A stretch of 36,723 nt of DNA, from contig JAHDBN010000015.1 of the NCBI GenBank assembly GCA_020630335.1, forward strand, positions 24,609 to 61,331, in the 5' to 3' direction. How positions within the stretch are numbered: position 1 is the first letter of the stretch; every line of letters begins with the position of its first letter. The position numbers and the translations under genes are program-made. Shown in pieces: positions 1 through 7,290 of this stretch. The notes below the pieces were generated by a model. That model did no database searches and was not told the DNA's origin. It saw only the letters and a program-made list of their open reading frames with translations. This stretch comes from Bacteriovoracaceae bacterium. GTDB lineage: Bacteria; Bdellovibrionota; Bacteriovoracia; Bacteriovoracales; Bacteriovoracaceae.

Positions 1-102
1 ACCTCCAGAACTTGAACCTCCAGAACTTGAACCTCCAGAACTTGAGCCTCCGTCATCTGAGCCTCCGTCATCTGAGCCTCCGTCATCTGAGCCTCCGTCA
101 TC
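1..102 (-). repeat. In-frame 15-base tandem repeats coding a DDGGS/SSGGS linker
   Basis: Read on the minus strand, four units coding Asp-Asp-Gly-Gly-Ser are followed by three units coding Ser-Ser-Gly-Gly-(Ser). Units of each type are nearly identical at the DNA level, so copy number could change by slippage without breaking the frame. The array runs to the window edge and may continue. It codes a flexible acidic linker of the prepilin. Confidence 0.9.
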
Positions 103-903
103 TTCGTTGATTGAATCGCCTACAGGAGGAGTTTGGTTGCAATTTCGGTTTCCATTTAAACTGATTACTCCATTCTCTTCACTTGGACCACCATTAAAAC
201 AGTTCTTCTGTTCTGGCGAGGTATCTTGGGGATCATCGTTGCTTGCAGTTAAATCATATGCTTTATTTATACAATTTCCATTTTCATCCAAAACATTGGA
301 GCTTTCATCACTTCCTTTACCATTGATTTCAGAACAAGCATCAGCAATGACTCTATCTCTTAAATTGTAAATATCAGAGTAGCATGCAATCAATATATTA
401 TTCTGATCAAACTCGGCATATAAATTCAAAGTTCTCTTTATAGCTTCTATTCCAAGTCCTTTAGCTTTTTTAAAAATAATATTCAGAGTTACTCTTTTAG
501 ATTCATCTTTTTTTTCAAGATATAAATCTTCTACAAAATAATCATGTGAGAATGGGCGGTTAGGAGAGATAATACTCGAGCCTTTTCCGACTAGTACCAG
601 AGGAGTGGGAGATTTTGATCTATAGTTTTGTATATTAGAAAGACTAACCTTGTTATTTACAAGCTCAAGGTTTTTGAAATTTTTAGTACAATGCATGCTA
701 TCAAGAAGAGAGGTAGAAAGCCTACTCATAAAAGTATCAACCTCTATAGTATTTTCAATTTGCTTTGTTGCAGTAGTAACTTGTTTCATTATTTGCATAG
801 ATAAAATTGACAATAATCCTATTATTGCAAGGGCTACAACAATTTCCATAAGGCTCATCCCTTGATTGTTAAGAATGCTAAAAAATGAATTGTTTTTTTT
901 CAT
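1..903 (-). CDS. Prepilin-like protein with Gly/Ser/Asp linker (C-terminus outside window)
   Basis: The frame starts at ATG 903 and stays open for 301 codons to the left edge, so the gene is partial. It begins with a class III signal: a short basic leader, Gly15 before Met16, Glu20 at +5, then a hydrophobic helix to about residue 38. Prepilin peptidases cut and methylate such proteins before assembly into pili or type II-like pseudopili. Cys72 and Cys174 line up with Cys65/Cys158 and Cys74/Cys180 of the two neighbouring prepilins. The segment around Cys174 (Lys-Gly-x-Gly, Arg, Leu, Asp, Cys-x-x-Asp) resembles residues 154-182 of the giant prepilin. Residues 268-301 are DDGGS and SSGGS repeats. 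The giant prepilin has a similar linker just before its Cys-rich part, so another domain probably follows beyond the edge (inference). It lies 16 bases after the leftward prepilin gene at 920-1804, with a purine-rich ribosome site, so the two likely form one operon. Confidence 0.82.
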   Translation of the reverse strand, partial: MKKNNSFFSILNNQGMSLMEIVVALAIIGLLSILSMQIMKQVTTATKQIENTIEVDTFMSRLSTSLLDSMHCTKNFKNLELVNNKVSLSNIQNYRSKSPTPLVLVGKGSSIISPNRPFSHDYFVEDLYLEKKDESKRVTLNIIFKKAKGLGIEAIKRTLNLYAEFDQNNILIACYSDIYNLRDRVIADACSEINGKGSDESSNVLDENGNCINKAYDLTASNDDPQDTSPEQKNCFNGGPSEENGVISLNGNRNCNQTPPVGDSINEDDGGSDDGGSDDGGSDDGGSSSGGSSSGGSSSGG

Positions 904-919
904 ATTTCTCTCTTTTTAA

Positions 920-1804
920 TCAAGATGCACTGGAATGATTAATTATATCTCCGGCAGCAGGAGCATCATCAGCCTTAATAGGTTCACAAATCAAGCTTCC
1001 ATCTTCGTTAACTCCGGTCATCATAAGATTTTTAGGACATCTTTTCCCTGGCATATAAAGAGGATTTTTTTTACAAATAGGAACCAGTTCTTGTTTGTTT
1101 CCTTCTACGGTATTAATGGCATATCTTTCTATTGCATATCCAATAGGACATGAAACTTTTTTTGATGTATCAAATCCTATGAAATGACAATCCATTGACT
1201 TTGAATTTAATGATGCTCCGGCGATATTGGCATCTATTTCAATTCCTGTGTTGCAAATTTTACGTATGCTCTGTGAAATAACTCCATTGGGTACATCATC
1301 TTTATAATTTTCATCATAAGGATCATAATAACAATTAATAACCCTTCTTGATTTATCAATTTTAGCGAACAGATGGATTTCATTTTTTATTTCTTCAGGA
1401 AAATAAACACTTTTTTGAAATTCTTCTTTTAGTTTTAGATAGTATTCAAGCTTGATAAATCCAGTGTCTTTATCTGTGAGTTTTATACTTGTAACAGTGA
1501 AGGCTTTATTGGATCCAACTTGTTCATTTTTTTTAAATAATGTACCAAATCTACTAGAGCTTAGTTCTACATAATCACTTCCAATTGAGAAGCCCGAGAA
1601 GGCTTCTGTGCAAATATCCATATTTGTTAAATAATCCTTAAGCTTTTGATTATATGTATAGAGCTCTTGTCTATAATATGATGCTTTTATAGATTTCGTT
1701 GCGATGCCAGATCTCTCAAAAAGGAAAGTAGCCATAGCGGTTAATAACCCAATTATAATTAATACTTGTGCTAATCCAAAACCAGCGTTGTTCAACTTTT
1801 TCAT
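920..1804 (-). CDS. Prepilin-like protein with Gln in place of Glu at +5
   Basis: A 294-residue protein. The start is placed at ATG 1804 because this gives a short basic leader (MKKLNNAG) before the cleavage site Gly8/Phe9; a TTG 87 bases upstream would add a long, unlikely leader. A hydrophobic helix spans about residues 9-29. The +5 position is Gln13, not the usual Glu. In type II secretion, the tip pseudopilin GspK is the known member lacking Glu5, so a tip role is possible (inference). Cys65 and Cys158 match a cysteine pair in both neighbouring prepilins. The C-terminal third has six more cysteines and ends with Asp/Ala/Ser-rich residues. It is first of a leftward pair and divergent from the giant prepilin at 2001. 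No clear ribosome site precedes it; an extended -10-like box sits 10 bases upstream of the ATG. Confidence 0.8.
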   Translation of the reverse strand: MKKLNNAGFGLAQVLIIIGLLTAMATFLFERSGIATKSIKASYYRQELYTYNQKLKDYLTNMDICTEAFSGFSIGSDYVELSSSRFGTLFKKNEQVGSNKAFTVTSIKLTDKDTGFIKLEYYLKLKEEFQKSVYFPEEIKNEIHLFAKIDKSRRVINCYYDPYDENYKDDVPNGVISQSIRKICNTGIEIDANIAGASLNSKSMDCHFIGFDTSKKVSCPIGYAIERYAINTVEGNKQELVPICKKNPLYMPGKRCPKNLMMTGVNEDGSLICEPIKADDAPAAGDIINHSSAS

Positions 1805-1814
1805 ACGATGTTTA

Positions 1815-1823
1815 ATTTTAACA
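1815..1823 (-). promoter_or_regulatory. Extended -10-like element close to the start codon
   Basis: On the minus strand the sequence reads TGTTAAAAT, a TGn-TAnAAT extended -10 with one mismatch, ending 10 bases before ATG 1804. A transcript from here would begin only a few bases ahead of the ATG, which has no visible Shine-Dalgarno site. The sequence is very AT-rich, so chance is a real alternative. Confidence 0.35.
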
Positions 1824-1969
1824 CTATGTTTTTTATTCTGAAACAATCTTTCAATTTTCAATTCAAGGATAATCAAGGCAAGCTTTTGCAAACTTAATTT
1901 GTCAGATATTAGCTTTAAGAAAAGAAGGTCTTTTTTTTTAATAAATATTTCTAATTCTGGGTGCTTATG

Positions 1970-1975
1970 TATAAT
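1970..1975 (+). promoter_or_regulatory. Candidate -10 box for the giant prepilin gene
   Basis: A consensus TATAAT lies 25 bases upstream of ATG 2001, preceded by TG but without the usual one-base gap. No convincing -35 is seen. The gap 1805-2000 must hold promoters for both divergent prepilin transcripts. Confidence 0.35.
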
Positions 1976-2000
1976 TATTTAAGTAGATAAAATAGATAGA

Positions 2001-5000
2001 ATGAGGTTTTCATTGCTTAAAAGATACAAGCAAAAATTTAACAATAAAGGTTTTTCAATTATTGAATTAATGATTGCAGGATCTTTATTGGGAATGTCTG
2101 TTCTTTTTTTTAATCAAATAAGAAAAGATATAGCTAAGGAGACTACTGCTATTCAAGCTGATTCTAAATCTGTTTCAGTATTTAATGAAACCTTCAATTA
2201 TTTAAGTCAGGTACCTATTTGTGAGAGTTATTTCAAAGGTTTAATACTTGAACCTAATAAAGAATACTTCTTTGAAGATGGAGAAGATGATTTTGATGCA
2301 ATTAGTACAGATGGGATTGACGAAAGTGGAGAAGATCTTGGTTATGTGATCTTAAAAGAAGATGAATTTATCGATAAAACACAATCTCTGAGAATTAAAG
2401 AGATAGGCGTAAGAACTGATGATATAAAAGCATATTTTGTTTTAGATCTAGAACGTGTTAAAGGTGCAGGCCTTAAAGAGGTAAGAAGAGAGTTTAGTTT
2501 AAATATTTATAAAGACGCCGATCATAAAGTGACAAGTTGTTTTGACGTTAACGCAAATATTGCATTAACTGTTAAAGCAAAGTCTTGCCAAGGTTTTGAT
2601 GGGTTAACTTATGATAGAGAAACTGGTGAGTGTACTGCCCGGATAGGAATGGATTCTAATGGTGGAGGTGGTTCTGATGTAGCTGTTGATATGTATTATG
2701 ATCCATCTACTCATTCATGGAAAATAAAATTAAAGGACCCAACTGGTCTAATGCCTAATGGTAGCTCTACAACTTCATTGGATGATGGTGGAAGTGATGG
2801 CGGAAATGACAGTGGGGAAGGAATTGAAGAAAACCCTTTAGGTTGTCCTGAAACAAGTAATGATTGTGTTGTTGTTGGTTTTGATAATGCAGGGTGTGTA
2901 TTATGTGAGGATCTTGATACATGTGATTTAATGTCTGCTTTCTCCCAAGGAAACTTGGAAAGTTGTAGTGATATACAAACAGATCCAGAGACTGGATGTG
3001 ATTTTTGTAATGATCCGCAATGCTCCCCTGTTCCCTCTGATTGTACAAATGTAAAAGTAGATCCAGCAACAGGCTGTGAGTATTGTAATCCTTGTGCAGA
3101 AACAACTTGTATCGCTGATTTTTCAATGGTTATAGTTGACGGGTATTACCAGGCTCAGTGTGAAGAAGTTGAACCAATTATTGACTGTAAGACAAATTGG
3201 ATAATAAAAGAACGAGTTGAACAACCTATACCTATTGGTGAAATGTCTGTAGATATAGAATTTGAAGAAGAGGCTAGTCCTAATCAAGAAGCTTATAGTC
3301 TTTGTGAATGTATAGAAGGTGAGCCTTTATTAAAATCTTGTCCTCGTCAATTTAAAGCAGAAATTGAGCAAGAAGCAAATGAGTGTGGAGTGAATTGTAA
3401 TGACCCTGAGCTTGAAGTTGCTCCAGTTGATTCAATTAAATACATGAAAGAAACATTTGCGATTGAAAATGGGAATTGTGAAGATTCAACGAGTGAGGAT
3501 ACTTTTAGTGATTGTGATTGTTCTAATTCCACAGAAACAATTACTTGTAATTCTTGGAAAACTTTAGAGATAACAAAAGAAACTGGAGAGTGTGGAGATT
3601 CTTGTTCGCTACCAGATGGAACTATTTATAAAAATAATGATCCTTGGGAAGTTTACGATGATGATGAAGCGGATTCTGGAATATTTTTTATAGAAAAAAC
3701 AGAGCACAATTGTAATTGTGGAAGTAACGATCCAGCAAACTCAGGATGTCCTGAAGATGTAGAGTTATGTGGAAATCCAGGCCAGCCTTGTTGTTCAGAA
3801 CCTGGCGAGGAAAGCTGTAGTACAGATGAAGGCTTTGAAAGTGTATGTGTTGAAAATACTTGTGAATCTTGTGGTGGACCAGGTGAGCCTTGTTGTAGTG
3901 AAGGAGGCGAGTTCAGTTGTAGTAGTGGTATAGCTTGTAATGAAGAACAAACGGTTCCAACTTGTTGTGGAGGAGTAGGTCAGCCTTGTTGTGAAACTGA
4001 GGAAGAAGAAGGTGAAGAAGGAACAGTAATTGCTTGTACAGAGGGAGGTCTTTGTACACAAAATGAGAATGAAGAAAATGAATGCGTAAGTTGTGGTGGT
4101 TTTGAAGAACCTTGTTGTGTTGATGAAGATGATAATGAAAGCTGTGAGCCTAATGGAGAGAATGAAGAGGGAGAAGTCGTTAGTTTAACTTGTCTTGCAA
4201 ATGATACATGCGCTCCTTGTGGAGGAGATGATGAAGCTCCTTGCCCTTGCCCAGAAGGACAAGATTGTACAGAACTTACAGGTGGAGTAGTTGATAGTGG
4301 AGGAGAAGGAACAGGTGGAACGGATGGAGAATATTTTGATTGTTATTGTTTAAATGGGAAGGAATTAAGGGGAGATTGTTTAACAGGAACTTGTAATGAG
4401 TGTGGTGGAGAAGGAGAGGAGTGTTGTCATGGTGACTGGGATGATCATACTACTCATAGTTGTGTAGATGTTAGCGATGAGGATGGGAATATAACTCAGG
4501 CACTTCAGTGTGTGGATGATGAAGAAGGCTTTATTCCACAAACTGGAATTTTAGAACCAAGTTGTTCAGCTTGTGGAGGCAATGATCAAAGATGTTGTGA
4601 AAATGAAGGGCAACAGGAGTGTTCTTCAAGTGATCAAGCGTGCAATACTCATTTGGAAATATATCCTGGTGGTTTTCATACATGTACTGATTGTGGGAAA
4701 GAAGCAGGACAGCCATGCTGTAAAGATGAGAGTGGTAACAATATTTATGAGAGTGAAAATTTATACCCTCAAGAAGCTTTATTATGTCATGGAGGTGAAA
4801 TTATTTCTTGTGGTGGTTTAGGGGAAAAATGTTGTTTTACTGTAAAAGATGAATCAAGTGTTATGACAAATGTTTCTTGTACTGAAGGAAAATGTAAATC
4901 AAGTTTCTCAGATCCCTATATATTTTTGAAAGAAAATACAGATTATTCAGTTTCCCACTCTATGGCTATCTGTGAGAAGTGTGGAGGTGAAGGAGAACAG

Positions 5001-6071
5001 GCTTGCAATGGATTAGATGAAGTATGTGATGAAGGTCTAGTTCTAAATGAAGATGAAACATTATGTGTCTTAGCTTCTCCTCTTTTAAAGCAATGCGAGA
5101 TCTGTGATCCAGACAGTGAAGATATTTCGTGTGAAAGTGGGAACGTATGTGCTTCTGTTGATGTAGAGTGCTACTCAGGCTCTAATTCAGGATCATGTAT
5201 TGAAGTGTATATATGTCAGCCTCTAGGCAGTGCTGTTGGTAAGGAAGGTAATTCAACATTTGATATTTGTACTTGTAACCCAATATGGGAAGGTAAACAA
5301 GATGGCCTAAATTTAATTATAGGTTGTCCTCCTCCTAGTTCAGGTTTGAAATGGTCCGATGATTGGACAACAATTGAGTCTTGCCCTCCTTTGGGTTCTA
5401 GTTCTGAAATGGTAGAAGTTAAAATGTGTGAATATGAAGGCATACCAATTGCTATACATAGCTGTGTGGAAGCTGGTTTGGGGAATCAACCGAGAAAAAT
5501 AACCTCTTGCCCAACTGAATTAGAATGTTCTAATGATTGTCAGGTAATAGAGGGTACTCCATTTGAAGGAACAATTTGTGCCCCAATGGGAAATACGACA
5601 ATTGTAACCAATACAGTTGCTTGCATGGATACAAGTTGCCCTCAACATGGAGAGACTGAAAGTGTTGATCTTTGTTGTGGGAATCAGTCACTTTGGTATT
5701 CTTATGATCCAAAAGATGGAGCATGTGAATCTGATACTGCTGGAGATTATTGTACTCCAGCATGTGAATCCGATGAAGAGTGTGCCTCATCTGCTGATGG
5801 CCAACAACATTATTGCTGTACTAAAGAAAACGGGATTCATATTAATGGAGCTCCATGTTGTGTTGGTTTGATTCCGTTTAAAGGGAAATGTGTTATTAGT
5901 ATGCCTTCTACAACTTTAAGCACTACTACTACTTCTACTACTACAACGACGGAAATAATAGAACTGCCAAATTATTGTGATGAACAATCAGACTGTTCTT
6001 CTGATAACTCATTTTGCTGTCTTCAAAATGAATGCGTGGTAAATACTTCAGGAATGGATTGCATTCAATAA
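2001..6071 (+). CDS. Giant cysteine-rich prepilin-anchored surface protein
   Basis: A 1356-residue protein, several times longer than a normal pilin. Residues 1-40 are a class III signal (Gly17/Phe18, Glu22 at +5, hydrophobic helix). Residues 18-215 look like a pilin head with Cys74 and Cys180 at the positions shared with the two neighbouring prepilins. An acidic Gly/Ser/Asp linker (about 258-278) leads into a very long Cys-rich region; I count about 128 cysteines in total. Residues 281-370 carry repeated Asp-x-x-Gly-Cys-x-x-Cys motifs. Residues 590-1009 hold about ten CGG-x-x-x-x-CC modules. A Thr-rich stretch near 1305-1320 precedes a final small Cys-rich knot. The architecture suggests a disulfide-stabilised stalk or adhesin held by a pilus or pseudopilus base (inference). 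The start at ATG 2001 lacks a clear ribosome site; a TTG nine bases later is an alternative. It ends five bases from a convergent gene, with no terminator between. Confidence 0.85.
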   Translation: MRFSLLKRYKQKFNNKGFSIIELMIAGSLLGMSVLFFNQIRKDIAKETTAIQADSKSVSVFNETFNYLSQVPICESYFKGLILEPNKEYFFEDGEDDFDAISTDGIDESGEDLGYVILKEDEFIDKTQSLRIKEIGVRTDDIKAYFVLDLERVKGAGLKEVRREFSLNIYKDADHKVTSCFDVNANIALTVKAKSCQGFDGLTYDRETGECTARIGMDSNGGGGSDVAVDMYYDPSTHSWKIKLKDPTGLMPNGSSTTSLDDGGSDGGNDSGEGIEENPLGCPETSNDCVVVGFDNAGCVLCEDLDTCDLMSAFSQGNLESCSDIQTDPETGCDFCNDPQCSPVPSDCTNVKVDPATGCEYCNPCAETTCIADFSMVIVDGYYQAQCEEVEPIIDCKTNWIIKERVEQPIPIGEMSVDIEFEEEASPNQEAYSLCECIEGEPLLKSCPRQFKAEIEQEANECGVNCNDPELEVAPVDSIKYMKETFAIENGNCEDSTSEDTFSDCDCSNSTETITCNSWKTLEITKETGECGDSCSLPDGTIYKNNDPWEVYDDDEADSGIFFIEKTEHNCNCGSNDPANSGCPEDVELCGNPGQPCCSEPGEESCSTDEGFESVCVENTCESCGGPGEPCCSEGGEFSCSSGIACNEEQTVPTCCGGVGQPCCETEEEEGEEGTVIACTEGGLCTQNENEENECVSCGGFEEPCCVDEDDNESCEPNGENEEGEVVSLTCLANDTCAPCGGDDEAPCPCPEGQDCTELTGGVVDSGGEGTGGTDGEYFDCYCLNGKELRGDCLTGTCNECGGEGEECCHGDWDDHTTHSCVDVSDEDGNITQALQCVDDEEGFIPQTGILEPSCSACGGNDQRCCENEGQQECSSSDQACNTHLEIYPGGFHTCTDCGKEAGQPCCKDESGNNIYESENLYPQEALLCHGGEIISCGGLGEKCCFTVKDESSVMTNVSCTEGKCKSSFSDPYIFLKENTDYSVSHSMAICEKCGGEGEQACNGLDEVCDEGLVLNEDETLCVLASPLLKQCEICDPDSEDISCESGNVCASVDVECYSGSNSGSCIEVYICQPLGSAVGKEGNSTFDICTCNPIWEGKQDGLNLIIGCPPPSSGLKWSDDWTTIESCPPLGSSSEMVEVKMCEYEGIPIAIHSCVEAGLGNQPRKITSCPTELECSNDCQVIEGTPFEGTICAPMGNTTIVTNTVACMDTSCPQHGETESVDLCCGNQSLWYSYDPKDGACESDTAGDYCTPACESDEECASSADGQQHYCCTKENGIHINGAPCCVGLIPFKGKCVISMPSTTLSTTTTSTTTTTEIIELPNYCDEQSDCSSDNSFCCLQNECVVNTSGMDCIQ
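3768..5027 (+). repeat. About ten diverged CGG-x(4)-CC protein modules
   Basis: Within the giant prepilin, residues 590-1009 contain successive modules of the form Cys-Gly-(Gly/Asn)-x-(Gly/Glu)-(Gln/Glu)-(Pro)-Cys-Cys followed by further cysteines after 6-20 residues. Examples are CGNPGQPCC, CGGPGEPCC, CGGVGQPCC and CGGLGEKCC. Two late copies have lost one of the paired cysteines (CGGDDEAPCPC, CGGEGEQAC). DNA identity between copies is modest, so this is an old protein-level repeat. Confidence 0.85.
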
Positions 6072-6076
6072 GAAAA

Positions 6077-6913
6077 TTACAAAGACATATAATAATCTTT
6101 AAGCATTTTTGCATCTACCTCAAGGTTAGGGCTGTTACAAATCATATATCCTTTACAACCTTTATCTTTAAGAGCTTTCATTAATTCTTTCCAATTAAAA
6201 TCAGAGTCAGAAAGATTTAAATGTTTTAAATCACCTTTAGAATTTGATGAAATTCCAGAGATATGCATGTGAAGATTATTAACAGATTCATCTCCAAGTT
6301 CTTTTTGAACTGTTTCGATGACTTCAATAAATTCTTCATAAGTATTATATTTTCCAGTTCTTGCATAAAGATGAGAAAAATCTAAACAAGGCTGGCAAGA
6401 ACCAATATTTTTAGAAAGATTTAAAAGCTCTTCAAGGGAACCGAACTGAGAAGTTTTTCCTGTAAGTTCAGGTCTAAGTTCGATTTCAATATCAAGACGA
6501 GATAATCTTTCTTCAATAACATTCATACTTTTTTCAACAAGATCGAAAACATCATATGGAGAATCTTTCATATAAAAAGCAGCGTGAAAAGTCATAGACT
6601 CAGCTCCACACATATCTGAAATTTTTGCTGTTTGAATGATTCTTTCAACAGATGAATCAATTTTATCTTGCTCTCTAGCGTTTAAATTAATGTAGTAAGG
6701 GCCGTGGCTTGTAAGAGGGATATTAAGTTCATAAGAAACTTTTCTAAGAGCAGAAGAAACTTCATCTTTCATCCTAACTCCATGAGCAAATTCTAATTGC
6801 ATACAATCAAGGCCATACTTATGTATATTGATTACGCCTTCTACTGGAGAGTTTTTTTTCTCTGTAAAAGTTGGTACACCTGCTGTTCCAAAAAGAATTC
6901 TATCAAAAGCCAT
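6077..6913 (-). CDS. Endonuclease IV / xylose-isomerase-like TIM barrel protein
   Basis: A 278-residue protein of the AP endonuclease family 2 (Nfo-like) TIM-barrel superfamily, which cleaves abasic sites in DNA or isomerises sugars using a metal cluster. Family marks seen in order: Ser-His-Gly-Pro-Tyr-x-Ile-Asn-Leu (first metal His), Thr-Phe-His-Ala (second His), Arg-Pro-Glu-Leu-Thr-Gly-Lys, Cys-Leu-Asp-Phe-Ser-His (Asp and His), His-Met-His and His-Leu-Asn-Leu. The last motif, which in Nfo-like proteins contains a metal-binding Glu before Ser/Thr-Pro, here reads Ile-Cys-Asn-Ser-Pro. That apparent Glu-to-Asn change could alter activity. The start has a good AGGAG site located in the end of the upstream gene, two bases away, so the pair is co-translated. 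DNA repair is the default guess; a sugar-phosphate role cannot be excluded. Confidence 0.75.
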   Translation of the reverse strand: MAFDRILFGTAGVPTFTEKKNSPVEGVINIHKYGLDCMQLEFAHGVRMKDEVSSALRKVSYELNIPLTSHGPYYINLNAREQDKIDSSVERIIQTAKISDMCGAESMTFHAAFYMKDSPYDVFDLVEKSMNVIEERLSRLDIEIELRPELTGKTSQFGSLEELLNLSKNIGSCQPCLDFSHLYARTGKYNTYEEFIEVIETVQKELGDESVNNLHMHISGISSNSKGDLKHLNLSDSDFNWKELMKALKDKGCKGYMICNSPNLEVDAKMLKDYYMSL

Positions 6914-6915
6914 TT

Positions 6916-7158
6916 TTACTCCTTTAATTTCTTATATAACTGATTTATTTCTATATCTTTTAAACAGCTTCCACATCCTGATCCAACCTTAAGTTCTTTT
7001 AAAAGATCATCAAATGCTTCCAAGCTTGTGAGTTTTGCTTTAATCTCTTTTTTGCTGACTAGATTGCATTCACAAAATAATCCACAATCTTGCTCTGGTA
7101 TTAAATCCTTGTAATTGTCAATTTGTTGCGCAATGCGACAAGGTTTTTCTGTATCCAT
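6916..7158 (-). CDS. BFD-like [2Fe-2S]-binding protein
   Basis: An 80-residue protein with the BFD (bacterioferritin-associated ferredoxin) pattern: Cys29-x-Cys31 in Cys-Glu-Cys-Asn-Leu-Val-Ser-Lys-Lys-Glu-Ile, then Cys62-x-x-Cys65 in Gly-Ser-Gly-Cys-Gly-Ser-Cys. In known BFD domains these four cysteines hold a [2Fe-2S] cluster. The domain fills the whole protein, as in free-standing BFD proteins that partner ferritins or nitrite-reductase-like enzymes. An extra Cys25 and Cys7 are present. It is the first gene of a leftward pair with the endonuclease-IV-like gene; no ferritin is nearby. No strong ribosome site precedes the ATG. Confidence 0.75.
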   Translation of the reverse strand: MDTEKPCRIAQQIDNYKDLIPEQDCGLFCECNLVSKKEIKAKLTSLEAFDDLLKELKVGSGCGSCLKDIEINQLYKKLKE

Positions 7159-7290
7159 AAGTCAAAACTCAATAAAGTTTCTAATACTAATACGTGTAAA
7201 AGTCTATGGCAATCTTGTAAGATGTGTAATATGTAAACTTACTGTGAAAAGAGCACAGCGTTAGCAAGAGTATGAATTAAAGATGACACA

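Noticed and set aside
1-105. Regular short repeats that could suggest a CRISPR array
   Set aside because: Units are 15 bases, directly adjacent without spacers, and fall in frame within the prepilin gene.
107-370. Open frame of 87 codons on the plus strand
   Set aside because: It lies opposite the prepilin coding frame, has no ribosome site and no protein-like features.
1805-1891. Longer N-terminus for the Gln+5 prepilin, from a TTG
   Set aside because: It would put 37 residues before the cleavage site; ATG 1804 gives a normal short leader.
2767-3126. Minus-strand frame of 119 codons rich in His, Leu and Gln
   Set aside because: It is antisense to the Cys/Gly/Glu codons of the giant prepilin and simply mirrors that composition.
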